Assembly: GCA_041670885.1 (NCBI GenBank)
Contig: JBAXYJ010000045.1
Span: 1-14,616, forward strand
Length of the DNA: 14,616 nt
Reading direction: 5' to 3'
Source of the DNA: JAJBWD01 sp041670885
GTDB taxonomy: Bacteria > Bacillota > Clostridia > Clostridiales > Clostridiaceae
In this document: positions 1-6,700 of the stretch, piece by piece
Numbering within the stretch: the first letter of the stretch is position 1
How the letters are laid out: the number at the start of each line of letters is the position of its first letter
The notes under the pieces: generated by a model
What the model saw: the letters and a program-made list of their open reading frames with translations, nothing else
Told to the model about the DNA's origin: nothing
Databases searched by the model: none
Translations under genes and position numbers: made by a program

Positions 1-122
1 ATCATATAGATATGACTGTAGAATTAATAACACAGGTAGCAATGGATGAAGGATTAAGATTCGCTATAAGAGAAGGCGGAAGAACAGTAGGTTCAGGAGT
101 TGTTACTACTATTTTAGAGTAA
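1..122 (+). CDS. tuf: Elongation factor Tu, C-terminal end (partial)
   Basis: The last 39 codons of EF-Tu, read in frame from base 3 to the TAA at 120-122; the rest lies upstream of the window. The residues HIDMTVELIT and the ending LRFAIREGGRTVGSGVV are the characteristic beta-barrel domain 3 of EF-Tu. EF-Tu is the GTPase that delivers aminoacyl-tRNA to the ribosomal A site. A terminator hairpin follows within 10 nt, so this copy ends its own transcript. A second tuf begins at 14536 after fusA; two tuf copies in these two positions are known from clostridia. Identification is secure despite the short fragment. Confidence 0.96.
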   Translation, partial: HIDMTVELITQVAMDEGLRFAIREGGRTVGSGVVTTILE

Positions 123-129
123 TCCAATT

Positions 130-156
130 AGGGCTGGGTTAATACCTGGTCCTTTT
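130..156 (+). terminator. Intrinsic terminator of the upstream tuf
   Basis: Arms 131-139 and 144-152 form a 9-bp stem (three G-U pairs) with the 4-nt loop TAAT, extended by A130-T153, followed by TTTT at 153-156. It lies 8 nt after the tuf stop and before the rpmG promoter, as expected for a tuf terminator. The T tract is short, so some read-through is likely. Confidence 0.7.
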
Positions 157-173
157 AAAACTTGAACAATTTA

Positions 174-202
174 TTGACACATAAATTCTTATATGATACA
201 TT
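174..202 (+). promoter_or_regulatory. Vegetative promoter for rpmG-secE-nusG-rplKA
   Basis: A perfect -35 TTGACA (174-179) is followed by a 17-bp spacer, a TGn extension (194-196) and a -10 TACATT (197-202, 4 of 6 consensus). Transcription should start near 208-210, about 55 nt before rpmG. It resembles the other two extended -10 promoters in the window at 3602-3630 and 11043-11071. Confidence 0.75.
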
Positions 203-218
203 AATAAATGAATGTTTT

Positions 219-243
219 AATAAGATGTGCACCACGTCTTATT
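219..243 (+). promoter_or_regulatory. Hairpin at the 5' end of the rpmG leader
   Basis: Arms 219-229 and 233-243 pair over 11 bp (one G-U) around the 3-nt loop CAC and run into TTTT at 242-245. It begins only about 10 nt after the inferred start site and ends 8 nt before the rpmG ribosome site AGGAGGTG. It could be a 5' stabilising stem-loop or a weak terminator for transcripts reading through from tuf. Confidence 0.5.
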
Positions 244-263
244 TTAAGTAGGAGGTGTAACCC

Positions 264-413
264 ATGAGAGTAAAGATTACATTAGCGTGTACTGAATGCA
301 AACAAAGAAACTATGATACTATGAAAAACAAAAAGAATGATCCTGATAGATTAGAAATGCAAAAGTATTGTAAATTCTGCCACAAGCATACTCTACACAA
401 GGAAACGAAGTAA
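264..413 (+). CDS. rpmG: 50S ribosomal protein L33, zinc-binding form
   Basis: A 49-residue protein of the large ribosomal subunit, starting at ATG 264 after AGGAGGTG (250-257) and ending at TAA 411-413. The sequence MRVKITLACTEC and the two CxxC pairs (Cys9/Cys12 and Cys36/Cys39) identify the zinc-containing L33 type; zinc-free paralogues lack these cysteines. In clostridia and bacilli rpmG usually precedes secE and nusG, as here. Full length for the family and no anomalies seen. It is the first gene after the promoter at 174-202, and secE follows after 20 nt, so they are probably co-transcribed. Confidence 0.97.
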   Translation: MRVKITLACTECKQRNYDTMKNKKNDPDRLEMQKYCKFCHKHTLHKETK

Positions 414-433
414 TTTATTAAGGATGTGAAATT

Positions 434-661
434 ATGGCAGGTAATGAGAAGGTATTAAATACTAATGATACAAAAAGAAAAGGTATAGTTGGTATCTTCA
501 GAGAATTAAAAGCAGAATTAAAAAGAATAACCTGGCCTACATGGAAGGATGTTAAAAAGTCATCCTTAATTACAGTTGTGTTTTGCTTAATATTACTAGT
601 AATTATAAGTATATTCGATTATGGTTTTAGTAACCTCTATAGATTATTATTTGTAAAATAA
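434..661 (+). CDS. secE: Preprotein translocase subunit SecE
   Basis: A 75-residue single-span form of SecE, the subunit that clamps SecY in the Sec translocase of the plasma membrane. A charged N-terminal region is followed by the conserved amphipathic segment with FRELKAELKRITWPTWKDV (about residues 22-40), then one hydrophobic membrane segment (about 44-64) ending in a short tail. The length fits the short Gram-positive SecE rather than the three-span enterobacterial form. Start ATG 434 has the ribosome site AAGGATGTG at 420-428. It sits in the classic secE-nusG order, and nusG follows about 45 nt downstream. Confidence 0.96.
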   Translation: MAGNEKVLNTNDTKRKGIVGIFRELKAELKRITWPTWKDVKKSSLITVVFCLILLVIISIFDYGFSNLYRLLFVK

Positions 662-665
662 AAAA

Positions 666-696
666 AAGGAGGTTAAGATGAGGCTTAGCTTCATCT
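666..696 (+). promoter_or_regulatory. nusG ribosome site followed by an intervening hairpin
   Basis: A strong Shine-Dalgarno sequence AAAGGAGG (666-672) is not followed at normal distance by the nusG start. Between them, arms 676-684 and 688-696 form a 9-bp stem (one G-U) with the 3-nt loop TTA. Folding would leave 3 nt between the ribosome site and the stem, then 9 nt to ATG 706, or put GTG 697 directly after the stem. The stem also encloses an out-of-frame ATG at 678. The structure is read directly; its role in translation is inferred. Confidence 0.55.
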
Positions 697-722
697 GTGA
701 TTTTTATGACAGAAAGAGCTAG
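678..722 (+). CDS. Possible 14-codon leader ORF overlapping the nusG start
   Basis: ATG 678 lies 5 nt after a strong AGGAGG, the best-spaced start codon in the secE-nusG gap. It opens a 14-residue frame, MRLSFICDFYDRKS, ending at TAG 720-722, in a different frame from nusG and overlapping its ATG (706) by 17 nt. If translated, it could couple nusG initiation to its own termination. The ATG is inside the stem at 676-696, which may block it. No family is recognisable, so it may be only a by-product of a displaced ribosome site. Confidence 0.25.
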   Translation: MRLSFICDFYDRKS

Positions 723-1227
723 ATGGTATGTGGTACATACTTATTCTGGTTATGAAAATAAAGTAAAAGCAACATTGGAAAAGACAATTGATAATCGAAA
801 TATCCACGACTTATTTCAGGATGTTCAGATTCCTTTAGAAGAGTTTGTGGAGAATAAAGATGGAAAAAGAAAAATTACTTTAAGAAAGAAATTTCCAGGA
901 TATGTACTTATAAAGATGATTATGTCAGATGAAACATGGTATATTGTCAGAAATACAAGAGGTGTAACAGGTTTTGTTGGACCTAATTCCAAAGCAGTAC
1001 CACTAAGTGATGATGAAGTTAGAAATATGGGCATAGCTGAAAAGCTTGTAGATGCAGATTTCTCAATAGGCGAAAAGGTTCAGGTTATATCCGGCCCATT
1101 GGAAAACTTCGAAGCTGAAATTCAAGATATTAATCTTGAAAAACAAAAGGTCAAAGCTTTAGTCAGTATGTTTGGCAGAGATACTCTTGCTGAACTTGAC
1201 TTTCATCAAATAAAAAAGCTTGATTAA
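706..1227 (+). CDS. nusG: Transcription elongation/termination factor NusG
   Basis: NusG binds the RNA polymerase clamp, modulates pausing and termination, and couples transcription to translation. The N-terminal NGN domain carries RARWYVVHTYSGYENKVKA, then FPGYVLIKMIM and NTRGVTGFVG; the C-terminal KOW domain carries GEKVQVISGPLENFEAEI and VSMFGRDTLAELDF. From ATG 706 the protein has 173 residues, usual for the family, and begins MTERARWYVV as homologues do. An in-frame GTG at 697 would add the unusual residues M-I-F. Neither start has a ribosome site directly upstream; the nearest is 666-672, with a hairpin between. The KOW region has Ala where glycine is common (FEAEI), which I treat as a lineage feature. 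Confidence 0.96.
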   Translation: MTERARWYVVHTYSGYENKVKATLEKTIDNRNIHDLFQDVQIPLEEFVENKDGKRKITLRKKFPGYVLIKMIMSDETWYIVRNTRGVTGFVGPNSKAVPLSDDEVRNMGIAEKLVDADFSIGEKVQVISGPLENFEAEIQDINLEKQKVKALVSMFGRDTLAELDFHQIKKLD

Positions 1228-1251
1228 CTTATAAGACATTAGTCGTATAAG
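1228..1251 (+). other. Hairpin between nusG and the rplK leader
   Basis: Arms 1228-1237 and 1242-1251 pair with one A-G mismatch around the loop ATTA. No T run follows, so it is not an intrinsic terminator. It abuts the L1-type element starting at 1251, sharing one base, and may stack on it or serve as a processing site. Confidence 0.4.
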
Positions 1252-1282
1252 TGGGAGGGGCAAAAGCCCCGCAATTTACCAC
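1251..1282 (+). promoter_or_regulatory. Putative L1-binding leader element upstream of rplK
   Basis: An outer helix GTGG/CCAC (1251-1254 with 1279-1282), an asymmetric internal loop (GA on the left, 1271-1278 on the right) and an inner 5-bp helix GGGGC/GCCCC (1257-1261 with 1266-1270) capped by AAAA. GTGGGAGG, CCG and TACCAC in this order also occur in the 23S rRNA L1-stalk site, the basis for L1 autoregulation of the rplK-rplA operon in other bacteria. The rplK ribosome site follows 5 nt later, so L1 binding could occlude it. Mimicry is seen; binding is inferred. Confidence 0.7.
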
Positions 1283-1299
1283 AAATAGGAGGTGTAAAT

Positions 1300-1725
1300 A
1301 TGGCTAAAAAAGTAGTAGGAATGATCAAATTACAGCTTCCTGCAGGAAAGGCTACACCAGCACCACCGGTTGGACCTGCACTAGGACAACACGGTGTTAA
1401 TATTATGGGATTCTGTAAAGAATTCAATGCAAAGACTGCACAGCAAGCTGGACTAATAATTCCTGTAGTAATATCAGTTTTTCAGGATAGATCCTTTAGT
1501 TTTATACTAAAGACTCCGCCGGCAGCAGTTCTTCTTAAGAAGGCGGTTGGAATTGAAAGTGGATCAGGAGTACCTAATAAAACAAAAGTTGCTAAGGTTT
1601 CAAAGGCTAAACTCAGAGAAATAGCTGAACTTAAAATGCCGGACTTAAATGCAGGAACAGTTGAAGCTGCTATGAGCATGGTAGCCGGTACTGCAAGAAG
1701 TATGGGAATCGTAGTAGAGGAATAG
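1300..1725 (+). CDS. rplK: 50S ribosomal protein L11
   Basis: L11 binds the GTPase-associated centre of 23S rRNA together with L10 and L7/L12 and supports elongation-factor GTPase activity and the stringent response. The 141-residue protein is full length. Its N-terminal domain has KLQLPAGKATPAPPVGPALG and the proline-rich switch, followed by HGVNIMGFCKEFN; the C-terminal rRNA-binding domain has PDLNAGTVEAAMSMVAGTARSMG. Start ATG 1300 follows AGGAGGTG (1287-1294). It lies 50 nt upstream of rplA, and each gene is preceded by an L1-stalk-like element, which suggests both are controlled by the L1 product. Confidence 0.98.
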   Translation: MAKKVVGMIKLQLPAGKATPAPPVGPALGQHGVNIMGFCKEFNAKTAQQAGLIIPVVISVFQDRSFSFILKTPPAAVLLKKAVGIESGSGVPNKTKVAKVSKAKLREIAELKMPDLNAGTVEAAMSMVAGTARSMGIVVEE

Positions 1726-1733
1726 TTAAATCT

Positions 1734-1760
1734 GTGGGAGGTATAAACCGTAATTACCAC
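1734..1760 (+). promoter_or_regulatory. Second putative L1-binding element, upstream of rplA
   Basis: GTGG (1734-1737) pairs with CCAC (1757-1760); a short inner helix, 1740-1742 with 1747-1749, closes the loop ATAA; the internal loop is GA on the left and 1750-1756 on the right. It keeps the GTGGGAGG...CCG...TTACCAC signature of the element before rplK, with a much shorter inner helix. It sits between the rplK stop and the rplA ribosome site AAAGGAGG (1762-1768), so it could control rplA translation separately. Confidence 0.65.
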
Positions 1761-1774
1761 AAAGGAGGATTAAT

Positions 1775-2473
1775 ATGACAAAGATAGGTAAAAAGTATCT
1801 GGAAAGTTCCAAGCTTGTCGATAAGAGTGTTCTTTACACATCTGCAGAAGCAGTAGATTTAGTAGTAAAGACTTCTAAGGCTAAGTTTGATGAAACAGTT
1901 GAACTTGCTGTTAGACTTGGAGTAGATCCCAGGCATGCAGACCAACAGGTTAGAGGAGCCATTGTATTACCACATGGAACTGGTAAAACAGTTAGGGTTT
2001 TGGTATTTGCAAAGGGTGACAAGGTTAAAGAAGCTGAAGAAGCTGGTGCAGATTATGTTGGAGCTGAGGAGTATATGGATAAAATCCAAAAGCAAAATTG
2101 GCTTGAATTTGATGCGGTTATAGCTACTCCTGATATGATGGGTTTAGTTGGTAGATTAGGAAGGGTTTTAGGACCTAGAGGATTAATGCCTAACCCAAAG
2201 TCAGGTACAGTTACATTTGATGTAGCCAGAGCACTGGCAGATATTAAAGCCGGTAAAGTTGAATATAGAGTTGACAAAACATCTATAATTCATGTTCCAA
2301 TAGGAAAGAGTTCTTTTGGAGTTCAAAAGCTTATGGAGAACTTTAAAGTTATAATGGAAGCTATTGTAAAAGCAAAACCAGCAGCAGCTAAGGGTCAGTA
2401 CTTAAAGTCAGTATCTATTTCAAGCACAATGGGGCCTGGAGTTAAGATAAATCCAACTAAAGTACTTGACTAA
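1775..2473 (+). CDS. rplA: 50S ribosomal protein L1
   Basis: L1 forms the mobile L1 stalk at the ribosomal E site and commonly represses its own operon by binding mRNA. The 232-residue protein is full length. Two-domain architecture is clear: domain I is built from the N- and C-terminal parts (FDETVELAVRLGVDPRHADQQVRG; GKVEYRVDKTSIIHVPIGKSSF; SSTMGPGVKI) and domain II is the middle segment (about residues 70-160) with LVGRLGRVLGPRGLMPNPKSG. Start ATG 1775 has AAAGGAGG upstream. The rRNA-like element at 1734-1760 directly before it is the expected target. No terminator is evident after it; the next promoter lies 25 nt beyond the stop. Confidence 0.98.
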   Translation: MTKIGKKYLESSKLVDKSVLYTSAEAVDLVVKTSKAKFDETVELAVRLGVDPRHADQQVRGAIVLPHGTGKTVRVLVFAKGDKVKEAEEAGADYVGAEEYMDKIQKQNWLEFDAVIATPDMMGLVGRLGRVLGPRGLMPNPKSGTVTFDVARALADIKAGKVEYRVDKTSIIHVPIGKSSFGVQKLMENFKVIMEAIVKAKPAAAKGQYLKSVSISSTMGPGVKINPTKVLD

Positions 2474-2497
2474 TATATAAAAATAATTATAATTAAT

Positions 2498-2526
2498 TTG
2501 TAATCAGCATTTAAGAATTTTAAAAT
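2498..2526 (+). promoter_or_regulatory. Promoter for the L10 leader and rplJ-rplL
   Basis: TTGTAA (2498-2503, 4 of 6) and TAAAAT (2521-2526, 5 of 6) are separated by 17 bp. The inferred start near 2532-2534 is about 8 nt before the first helix strand of the L10 leader, exactly where a dedicated leader promoter would be expected. Very AT-rich surroundings raise the chance of a fortuitous match. Confidence 0.6.
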
Positions 2527-2540
2527 TGAATATGTAAAAA

Positions 2541-2638
2541 CTCCAAAGAAAGCAGGTGCTTATGCATAACGAGAAATCAACCTGCCCAGGGTTACAATAA
2601 ATTGATTATTGGTCTCTCTTCTTTGGAGGGACTTTTTT
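2541..2638 (+). ncRNA. L10-type ribosomal protein leader with attenuator
   Basis: This leader fits the Firmicutes L10 leader class. A long-range helix pairs 2541-2550 with 2619-2628 perfectly over 10 bp. It encloses a second helix, 2552-2557 with 2580-2585 (GCAGGT/ACCTGC), and internal purine-rich sequence GAGAAATCA that is a plausible L10 contact. The 3' strand of the long helix overlaps the terminator stem at 2612-2632, so the two are mutually exclusive. In known examples the L10-(L12) complex binds such leaders to reduce its own synthesis. Pairings are read directly; which state is ligand-bound is inferred. Confidence 0.8.
2612..2638 (+). terminator. Attenuator terminator before rplJ
   Basis: Arms 2612-2619 and 2625-2632 form an 8-bp stem with two G-U pairs and loop TCTTT, followed by six T residues (2633-2638). 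It lies in the leader 36 nt before the rplJ start. Bases 2619 and 2625-2628 are also needed by the competing leader helix, giving a conditional terminator. Confidence 0.8.
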
Positions 2639-2674
2639 AATTTTTAAAGTTCCAATGTGAGGAGGTGGACGAAA

Positions 2675-3175
2675 GTGCCAGAAAACAATAGACAGGTAAA
2701 AGAAGTCAAAGTAGCAGAAATCAAGGGAAAATTAGAAAAAGCAAAAGGTGTAGTATTTGCTAATTATCAGGGACTTACAGTAGAAGAAGACACATTACTT
2801 AGAAAGAATCTCAGAGAAGCAGGTATTGAATATAAGGTATATAAAAATTCCTTAACTAATCTTGCAGCTAAAGAATTAGGACTAGATGGAATATCAACAT
2901 TTTTAGAAGGACCTACTTCTGTTGCATTAGGATACCAGGATCCAACAGCTCCAGCCAGAGTTTTAAATGATTTTGCAAAAGATCATAAGAAATTTGCGCT
3001 TAAAGCAGCTATAGTTGAAGGTGAAGTATATGATACTGAAAAGACATTAGTTCTTGCATCTATACCACCAAAGGATGTACTTATCGGGAAATTGCTTGGA
3101 AGCTTAAAAGCTCCACTATCAAAATTTGTATACTTAGTTAGCGCTATCAGCGAAAAACAACAATCTTTAGAATAA
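2675..3175 (+). CDS. rplJ: 50S ribosomal protein L10
   Basis: L10 anchors the L7/L12 dimers to 23S rRNA to form the ribosomal stalk. I place the start at GTG 2675 (MPENNRQVKEVKVAEIKGKL), with GGAGGTG at 2661-2667 and 7 nt spacing; this gives 166 residues, the usual length. An upstream in-frame GTG at 2657 would begin before the ribosome site and is rejected. The N-terminal RNA-binding domain has KGVVFANYQGLTVEEDTLLRK and EYKVYKNSLTNLA; the C-terminal helix that carries L7/L12 is SLKAPLSKFVYLVSAISEKQ. rplL follows after 27 nt, and both are under the attenuator leader. Confidence 0.97.
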   Translation: MPENNRQVKEVKVAEIKGKLEKAKGVVFANYQGLTVEEDTLLRKNLREAGIEYKVYKNSLTNLAAKELGLDGISTFLEGPTSVALGYQDPTAPARVLNDFAKDHKKFALKAAIVEGEVYDTEKTLVLASIPPKDVLIGKLLGSLKAPLSKFVYLVSAISEKQQSLE

Positions 3176-3202
3176 ATAATGTAAATTTGGAGGTGTCATT
3201 AA

Positions 3203-3562
3203 ATGACAAGAGAAGAAATTATTCAAGCTATAAAAGAAATGAGTGTATTAGATTTAAACGAATTAGTTAAAGCATGTGAAGAGGAATTTGGTGTAAGTGC
3301 AGCAGCACCAGCAGCAGGAGCAGCACCAGCAGCAGCAGCTGCTGAAGAGAAAACAGAATTTGATGTTATTCTTAAAGAAACAGGTCCTGAAAAGATAAAG
3401 GTTATAAAGGCTGTTAGAGAAATAACAGGTCTTGGATTAAAAGAAGCAAAGGAAGTAGTTGATGGAGCTCCAAAGGCAGTTAAAGAAGGAGTTACAAAAG
3501 ACGAAGCTGAATCAATAAAAGCTAAACTTGAAGAAGTAAAGGCAGTTGTTGAAATAAAGTAG
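3203..3562 (+). CDS. rplL: 50S ribosomal protein L7/L12
   Basis: The multicopy stalk protein that recruits and activates translational GTPases. The 119 residues divide into an N-terminal dimerisation domain (about 1-32), a flexible Ala/Pro-rich hinge (about 33-49, largely Ala with scattered Pro and Gly) encoded by a GCA-rich trinucleotide tract at 3299-3343, and the globular C-terminal domain with EKIKVIKAVREITGLGLKEAK that contacts EF-Tu and EF-G. Start ATG 3203 follows GGAGGTG. It is followed by a strong terminator, which ends the rplJ-rplL unit before the rpoB promoter. The repetitive hinge DNA is a potential slippage site. Confidence 0.98.
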   Translation: MTREEIIQAIKEMSVLDLNELVKACEEEFGVSAAAPAAGAAPAAAAAEEKTEFDVILKETGPEKIKVIKAVREITGLGLKEAKEVVDGAPKAVKEGVTKDEAESIKAKLEEVKAVVEIK

Positions 3563-3565
3563 TAT

Positions 3566-3591
3566 AAAAAGGCACCATATGTGCCTTTTTT
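3566..3591 (+). terminator. Intrinsic terminator after rplL
   Basis: Arms AAAAAGGCAC (3566-3575) and GTGCCTTTTT (3581-3590) pair perfectly over 10 bp around a 5-nt loop, with the T tract as part of the 3' arm. It starts 3 nt after the rplL stop. Because the stem reads A-rich to T-rich symmetrically it could also act on the other strand, but no gene lies there. Confidence 0.9.
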
Positions 3592-3601
3592 ATTTCTGGT
3601 A

Positions 3602-3630
3602 TTGACATGGAATTAGCCATGTGTTACTAT
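3602..3630 (+). promoter_or_regulatory. Promoter for rpoB-rpoC
   Basis: A perfect TTGACA (3602-3607), a 17-bp spacer, TGT extension (3622-3624) and TACTAT (3625-3630) form an extended -10 promoter. The inferred start near 3636-3638 gives a leader of about 150 nt. It lies just downstream of the rplL terminator, so polymerase genes can be expressed apart from rplJ-rplL. Confidence 0.8.
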
Positions 3631-3633
3631 AAG

Positions 3634-3788
3634 AAAATGCACCAATATAAACAAAATAATTTAAAATAAATGCATTTTGAATTAAAATTGTAAAGATTGG
3701 CAATAATTCCATTTGAAAATTCATAAGCATAGGTCCGCAGGGATACTATGCCTATGATTATTTTAGTTTATGCAAGGGGTGAGAGTCA
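3634..3788 (+). promoter_or_regulatory. Long structured rpoB leader
   Basis: The leader holds several inverted repeats. AAAATGCA (3634-3641), at the inferred transcript start, is complementary to 3671-3678. Near the gene, CATAGG (3728-3733) can pair with CCTATG (3751-3756), while GCATAG (3727-3732) can instead pair with CTATGC (3746-3751); these share the same left arm. CATAA (3722-3726) is complementary to TTATG (3768-3772), immediately before the ribosome site AAGGGGTGA (3774-3782). No known riboswitch class is recognised and no strong T tract follows. A translational role is an inference. Confidence 0.45.
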
Positions 3789-6700
3789 ATGGTACATCCT
3801 GTGAAGGTTGGAAGAAGAACAAGAATGAGCTTCTCAAAGCTTAAAGAAGTAGGGGAAATGCCTAATTTAATAGAAGTGCAGCTGGACTCCTATAAATGGT
3901 TCCTTGACGAAGGATTAGAGGAAGTATTTGATGATATTAATCCTATTACAGACTACAAGGGAGGATTAATTCTTGAATTTGTTGACTATAAGCTGGATAT
4001 GGAGAATATCAAGTATGATGTTGAAGAATGCAAGGATAGAGATTCAACCTATGCTGCACCATTAAAGGTTACTGTAAGACTTACTAATTCTGAGACAGGA
4101 GAATCTTTAGATCAGGAAGTATTTATGGGAGATTTTCCACTTATGACAGATCAAGGTACTTTTGTTATTAATGGAGCTGAAAGAGTTATTGTAAGTCAAC
4201 TAGTTAGGTCTCCTGGAGTATATTATAACTTTTCTGTGGATAAAACAGGAAAGAAATTATATTCTTCCACTGTTATACCAAACAGAGGAGCTTGGCTTGA
4301 GTATGAGACAGACTCAAACGAGATAGTATATGTTAGAATTGATAAACAGAGAAAGCTTCCAATAACTGTTTTATTGAGGGCATTCGGGTACTCTACAGAC
4401 AGCGAGATTTTAGAGGGATTTGGAGATAACCCGCGGCTTAAGGCTACATTAGAGAAAGATAATACTACAAAAAAGGATGAAGCATTACTTGAGATATATA
4501 AGAGACTAAGACCAGGTGAACCGCCTACAGTAGAGAGTGCTGTTTCATTGATTGACTCTTTATTTTTTGACCCAAAGAGATACGATCTATCAAGAGTTGG
4601 AAGATATAAATTTAACAAAAAATTAGCAATATCTTTAAGAATTGAAGATAGAGTAGCAGCTCAAGATATTATTAATAATGAAACTGGAGAGATTCTGGTA
4701 TCTAATGGAGAAAAGATATCAAGAAAAAAGGCTCTTGAGATAGAAAACAGCGGTATTAACGTTGTTGACATAATGATAGAGGACAGCATTGTTAGGATTA
4801 TGGGCAATAATTTTGTCGATATCCATTCCTTTATCCATTTTAATATAGATGATATAAGAATAAGAGAAAAGGTACATTATCCTACTCTTAAAGAAATATT
4901 AGATAATAATAAAGATGAAGCTGCGATTAAAGAAGAAATAAAGAAGAATATTCATAAGCTTATTCCAAAGCACATTGTAAGAGATGATATGTTTGCTACA
5001 GTAAATTATGAAATGGGCTTAAGCTATGGAATAGGTAACGTGGATGATATTGACCATCTTGGGAACAGAAGATTAAGATCTGTAGGAGAGCTCCTTCAGA
5101 ATCAATTTAGAATAGGACTTTCCAGAATGGAAAGAGTTGTTAAAGAGAGAATGACTATACAGGACCAGGATGTAGTGACTCCTCAGGCACTTATTAATAT
5201 AAGACCGGTTGCTGCCTCAATTAAGGAGTTTTTTGGTTCATCACAGCTTTCTCAATTTATGGACCAGACAAATCCTCTTTCTGAGCTTACTCATAAGAGA
5301 AGGCTCTCAGCTTTAGGACCTGGAGGATTATCAAGAGAAAGAGCGGGATTTGAAGTTAGAGACGTTCACAATTCCCATTATGGAAGAATGTGCCCTATAG
5401 AGACTCCTGAAGGACCAAACATAGGATTAATCAACTCTTTAGCATCTTATGCTAAGGTTAATGAATATGGCTTTATTGAAGCTCCATACCGAGTTGTAGA
5501 TAAAGAAAATGGAAGAATTACAAAGGAAATAATTTATGTAACTGCAGATGTAGAAGATCATTACCTTATAGCTCAGGCTGATGAACCAACAGACGATGAA
5601 GGACATTTCTTGGATGATAAAGTAACTGTAAGATCAAAAGATGATGTTCTTGTAGTTAATAAGCACGATGTTGATTTAGTGGATGTATCCCCGAGAGAAC
5701 TTGTCTCAGTTGCTACAGCTATGATCACATTCCTTGAGAATGATGATGCCAGCCGTGCTCTTATGGGATCAAATATGCAGCGTCAGGCAGTTCCGCTTTT
5801 AATGCCGTCAGCTCCAATAGTTGGAACTGGAATAGAGTTTAAAGCAGCTGTAGATTCCGGAGTTCTTCCAAAAGCTAAAAATGCAGGTGTTGTTTCATAT
5901 GTAAGTGCAAATGAAATAAGGGTTAAGAGAGACAGCGACGGCGGGTATGATATATACCATATGCTTAAGTTTAAACGATCAAACCAGGGAACCTGTATAA
6001 ACCAGAAGCCTATAGTATCAAAAGGAGAGATAGTTGGCAAGGGTGAAGTTTTAGCAGACGGACCTTCCACAGATCTTGGCGAGATAGCTTTAGGCAAAAA
6101 TATCAGAATGGGATTTATTACATGGGAAGGTTATAACTACGAGGATGCTATGCTGATTTCTGAGGAATTAGTAAGAGATGACGTATTTACTTCCATTCAT
6201 ATAGAAGAGTATGAATCAGAGTCAAGAGATACAAAACTCGGACCTGAAGAAATAACCCGTGATATTCCAAACGTTGGTGATGATGCTCTTAAAGACTTGG
6301 ATGAAAGAGGCATAATAAGAATTGGAGCTGAAGTTAGATCCGGTGATATTCTGGTTGGAAAGGTAACACCAAAGGGAGAAACTGAGCTTACTGCAGAAGA
6401 GAAACTACTCCGAGCTATATTTGGAGAAAAAGCAAGAGAAGTAAGAGATACATCTCTTAGGGTTCCTCATGGAGAAGCAGGTATAATAGTCGATGTTAAG
6501 GTATTCCAGAGAAAAAATAATGATGAACTTCCGCCAGGAGTAAATGAGCTGGTAAGATGTTATATAGCACAGAAAAGAAAGATCTCAGTAGGAGATAAAA
6601 TGGCGGGAAGACATGGTAATAAGGGTGTTATTTCCAGAGTACTCCCTGTTGAGGATATGCCATTCCTTCCGGACGGCAGATCACTTCAGATATGCTTAAA

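Noticed and set aside
123..263. tRNA gene between tuf and rpmG
   Set aside because: The spacer contains only the tuf terminator, a promoter and a hairpin; no cloverleaf, T-loop GTTCRA motif or acceptor pairing was found.
1228..1251. Hairpin after nusG as an intrinsic terminator
   Set aside because: The stem has a mismatch and is followed by GGGAGGGG rather than a T run, and no promoter is evident before rplK.
2657..2674. Upstream GTG start for rplJ
   Set aside because: It would begin before the Shine-Dalgarno GGAGGTG (2661-2667) and add MRRWTK, which is just the translated ribosome site; GTG 2675 fits spacing and family length.
3299..3343. GCA-rich trinucleotide repeat in rplL as a mobile or satellite repeat
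   Set aside because: It encodes the normal Ala/Pro hinge of L7/L12 in frame, so coding constraint explains it.
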